Shown: positions 5,604 through 7,476 of the stretch, in pieces
How positions within the stretch are numbered: the stretch's first letter is position 1
Layout: every line of letters starts with the position of its first letter
NCBI GenBank assembly: GCA_031263265.1
Contig: JAISGE010000065.1
Location: 1-7,476, forward strand
Direction of reading: 5' to 3'
DNA from: Treponema sp.
Lineage (GTDB): Bacteria; Spirochaetota; Spirochaetia; Treponematales; Breznakiellaceae
DNA: 7,476 bases
Notes under the pieces: model-generated
Told to the model about the DNA's origin: nothing
Seen by the model: only the letters and a program-made list of their open reading frames with translations
The model's database searches: none
Position numbers and translations under genes: made by a program

Positions 5604-6623
5604 CTATTTTTTGCTCTTTTTAAAATACACCCACGCGAAGAAGGGCGCCCCAATCAGCGCGGTGATGGCCCCCACCGGGAGTTCCGACGGGGATAGGATG
5701 GTTCGGGCGATAAGGTCGGTAACTACCAGAAGGGACCCGCCGATAAAAAATGACATGGGTAACACCGCGGCATGATTGGATCCGATTATTTTCCGCGCCA
5801 GGTGGGGGGCGATGAGGTCTACAAACCCAATGACGCCGCTCAGGGCCACTGCCCCGCCGGTGAGAATCGCGGAATAGACCAATAAGCGCATACGGATGCT
5901 CCGGGTATCAAGGCCCATGGATTGGGCCTGTTCGTCTCCAAAGGTGAGGATGTCCATTTCTTGGGGATACCGGATAAGACCGAAAACCCCCAGGATGAGA
6001 AAGGGGAGCATTAATCCTACATACGACCAGCCTTTCAGGGCAAAACTGCCCATCTGCCAAGAAAGCAAATTCTTGAGTTCCTCCCGGTAAAGGGCAGACA
6101 AGGTGGTAAGCACCGCGTTTACAAAGAGGGAAAAAACCATACCAAAGAGGATGATGGTGTTATTAGAGAGGGTGTGGTCAAGACGAGTAGCAAAACGGAT
6201 CACCAGCCAAACCGTGAGTAAACCGAAAAGGAAGCCTGCTACAGGAAGGGTAAATCCCCCTATCAGGGGAAGGGAACATCCGGTGAGGATAACCAGGGCA
6301 GCGCCTAAGGAGGCCCCTGATGAAACCCCGAGAATGTAGGGGGAGGCCAGTTGGTTTTTCAGGATAGACTGAAAAACCGCGCCGCTCATTGCCAGAGCGC
6401 CGCCAACCATAAAAGCCAGCAGTGCCCGGGGAAAGCGTAAGTTCCAGACAATCGTGATATTCCGGGGATCCATCTGTGCTGCCAGGGGTAGGCTCAAGAT
6501 CTTGTGGAGCACAATCCGCAGGGTATGGTACAAGCTGATGGAAGAACTCCCCAGGGAAGTCCCGGCACAGAGTATCCCCAGGGAGATGAGGAGACTTGCG
6601 GTGATTTTAGTTCTTTTCTGCAT
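5604..6623 (-). CDS. ABC transporter permease, FecCD/BtuC family
   Basis: A 339-residue polytopic inner-membrane protein, the standard length for the family, with about ten hydrophobic segments starting with one at residues 7-27. Family hallmarks in order: LRFPRALLAFMVGGALAMSG (62-81), QLASPYILGVSSGAS (91-105), FGDEQAQSMGLDTRSIR (228-244), GVIGFVDLIAPHLAR (263-277, the loop region contacting the ATPase), and TDLIARTIL...ELPVGAITALIGAPFF (302-329). It forms a homodimer that moves iron-siderophore, haem or corrinoid-type compounds into the cytoplasm. The ATG at 6623 has GGAGG (6631-6627) only 3 bases upstream, a short spacing. The gene starts 17 bases inside the end of the binding-protein gene, so translation is probably coupled. 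The substrate cannot be read from the sequence, since all of these substrates use this permease fold. Confidence 0.94.
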   Translation of the reverse strand: MQKRTKITASLLISLGILCAGTSLGSSSISLYHTLRIVLHKILSLPLAAQMDPRNITIVWNLRFPRALLAFMVGGALAMSGAVFQSILKNQLASPYILGVSSGASLGAALVILTGCSLPLIGGFTLPVAGFLFGLLTVWLVIRFATRLDHTLSNNTIILFGMVFSLFVNAVLTTLSALYREELKNLLSWQMGSFALKGWSYVGLMLPFLILGVFGLIRYPQEMDILTFGDEQAQSMGLDTRSIRMRLLVYSAILTGGAVALSGVIGFVDLIAPHLARKIIGSNHAAVLPMSFFIGGSLLVVTDLIARTILSPSELPVGAITALIGAPFFAWVYFKKSKK

Positions 6624-7476
6624 ATACCTCCGGGTATACTGCCCGGGCCATCTGCCATAACGCGGCTATTACATGATGGGAAGGACGGGAGGCTGCATTA
6701 GCCTCTATAGGGTAGACTTCATCACGCTGTACCGCGTTAATCGTCTCAAAACCGGCTCTGCCTTTGATTTCTTCCAGAGGTGTGTCCGTATAATTAACCA
6801 GGGTCAGGATCACATCGGGATTGCGGTCGATGATCGCCTCTACTGCCGGAGAAAACCAGCCTTTTTCCCCGGCGAATATATTTTCTGCCCCGATTATTGC
6901 TATCATTTGGTTGAGATAGGTTCCTTCTCCGCAGGTAACGATAAAAGGAAACGGGGATATTTCAATATAAACGGATTTTTTGACTGGTATGGAGGCCCCT
7001 ATGGCTGCAATAGTCGCTACCTCGGCTTTCATAGGCTCGATAAGTTCAGCCCCTTGTTCTGTAACCTGGAGCACCTCCGCGATAAACCGGATATCTTCGT
7101 AGATCCCCTCAATGCTCGTGCTGGTGGGGATATATACCACCCCAATCCCTGCCTCCTTTACCAGCTTAAACGGATCATCCCCGGAGACCGTTTGATTATG
7201 CCCTGCCGCGATGATGATATCCGGGTCAAGACCGATGATACGTTCCACGTCAGGGTACGCAAAATCGATCAATACCAGGTCTCCCTGTATCCCCGCTACC
7301 CCTGCAGAGTAGGTATCTACGGCGATAAGTTTGTCTGCCAGGCCCAGGTCAACAATGATTTCCGTGTTTGAAGGCGCAGTGGATATAATCCGCTCGGGCT
7401 GCTTGGGGGATATGGTCACCAGCGTACCGGCCCGGTCTGTTATGGTTGTTTTTCCTTGGCTGCCCTGCTTGCAGCC
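6607..7476 (-). CDS. Substrate-binding lipoprotein of iron-complex/corrinoid ABC importer (FecB/BtuF-like), 5'-truncated
   Basis: The frame is open to the window edge, with 289 codons visible and the start outside. Codons 1-2 at the edge are Gly-Cys followed by KQGSQGK, which reads as the end of a lipobox and a flexible tether, so the protein is probably lipid-anchored at Cys (7473-7471). A GTG at 7419 is an internal Val codon, not the start. Then come TITDRAGTLVTI, PERIISTAPSNTEI, LGLADKLIAVDTYS, and later WFSPAVEAIIDRNPDVIL and SRPSHHVIAALWQMARAVYPE. These are typical of class III periplasmic binding proteins for siderophores, haem and cobalamin, with two lobes joined by a long helix. It delivers ligand to the permease encoded next, whose start it overlaps. 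The ligand is unknown; no heme-type His/Tyr signature is obvious. It is probably the first gene of the visible operon, whose promoter must lie beyond the window. Confidence 0.92.
   Translation of the reverse strand, partial: GCKQGSQGKTTITDRAGTLVTISPKQPERIISTAPSNTEIIVDLGLADKLIAVDTYSAGVAGIQGDLVLIDFAYPDVERIIGLDPDIIIAAGHNQTVSGDDPFKLVKEAGIGVVYIPTSTSIEGIYEDIRFIAEVLQVTEQGAELIEPMKAEVATIAAIGASIPVKKSVYIEISPFPFIVTCGEGTYLNQMIAIIGAENIFAGEKGWFSPAVEAIIDRNPDVILTLVNYTDTPLEEIKGRAGFETINAVQRDEVYPIEANAASRPSHHVIAALWQMARAVYPEVYAEKN

Noticed and set aside
6673..7371. Long plus-strand open frame (232 codons) opposite the binding-protein gene
   Set aside because: It is the mirror of a clearly recognised binding-protein gene; its aromatic- and Arg-rich translation resembles no family.
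7417..7419. GTG as the start of the binding-protein gene
   Set aside because: The frame continues upstream with conserved family sequence (TITDRAGTL) and a lipobox-like Gly-Cys at the window edge, so the real start is outside.

Overview
The window carries two gene groups that converge on one hairpin terminator near position 1230. On the minus strand is a tightly packed operon, read from the right edge leftward. It encodes a substrate-binding lipoprotein (start cut off by the window edge), a FecCD/BtuC-type permease, an ABC ATPase, a nitrogenase-reductase-like (NifH-like) domain fused in one reading frame to a NifD-like domain, and a NifK-like partner. A 22-codon mini-ORF with a very good ribosome binding site may follow. 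Neighbouring genes overlap or lie within 10 bases, which indicates one mRNA and coupled translation.

On the plus strand are the 3' end of a nucleotide-sugar 4,6-dehydratase gene, of a kind common in surface-glycan and nonulosonate clusters, and a small gene of unknown function. The stop codon of the small gene sits at the base of the terminator hairpin.

The main interest is the nitrogenase-like part. The reductase domain keeps its P-loop and both cysteines that bridge the [4Fe-4S] cluster of a NifH dimer. The NifD-like domain keeps three cysteines at the usual cluster positions but, in my alignment by eye, has alanine at both FeMo-cofactor ligand positions. The NifK-like protein keeps one clear cluster cysteine and has proline at the third position. 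No nifB, nifE, nifN or nifV is visible. This is therefore almost certainly not a nitrogen-fixing enzyme. It belongs with the divergent group IV-type nitrogenase-like reductases, whose characterised members include the F430-biosynthesis and methylthio-alkane reductases; many others have no known function. Co-transcription with a complete iron-complex/corrinoid-type importer suggests that the enzyme reduces or processes an imported metal complex or tetrapyrrole-like compound, or depends on an imported cofactor. The H-D fusion fixes a 1:1 ratio of reductase to catalytic subunit, unlike the usual separate proteins.

The host looks like an anaerobe of moderate GC content using ordinary Shine-Dalgarno starts. 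A spirochaete of the Treponema type or a clostridium would fit my memory of where such nitrogenase-like/FecBCD clusters occur. I cannot establish the host from this window. No tRNA, rRNA, CRISPR array, insertion sequence or attachment site was found, and no gene-free stretch exceeds 300 bases.
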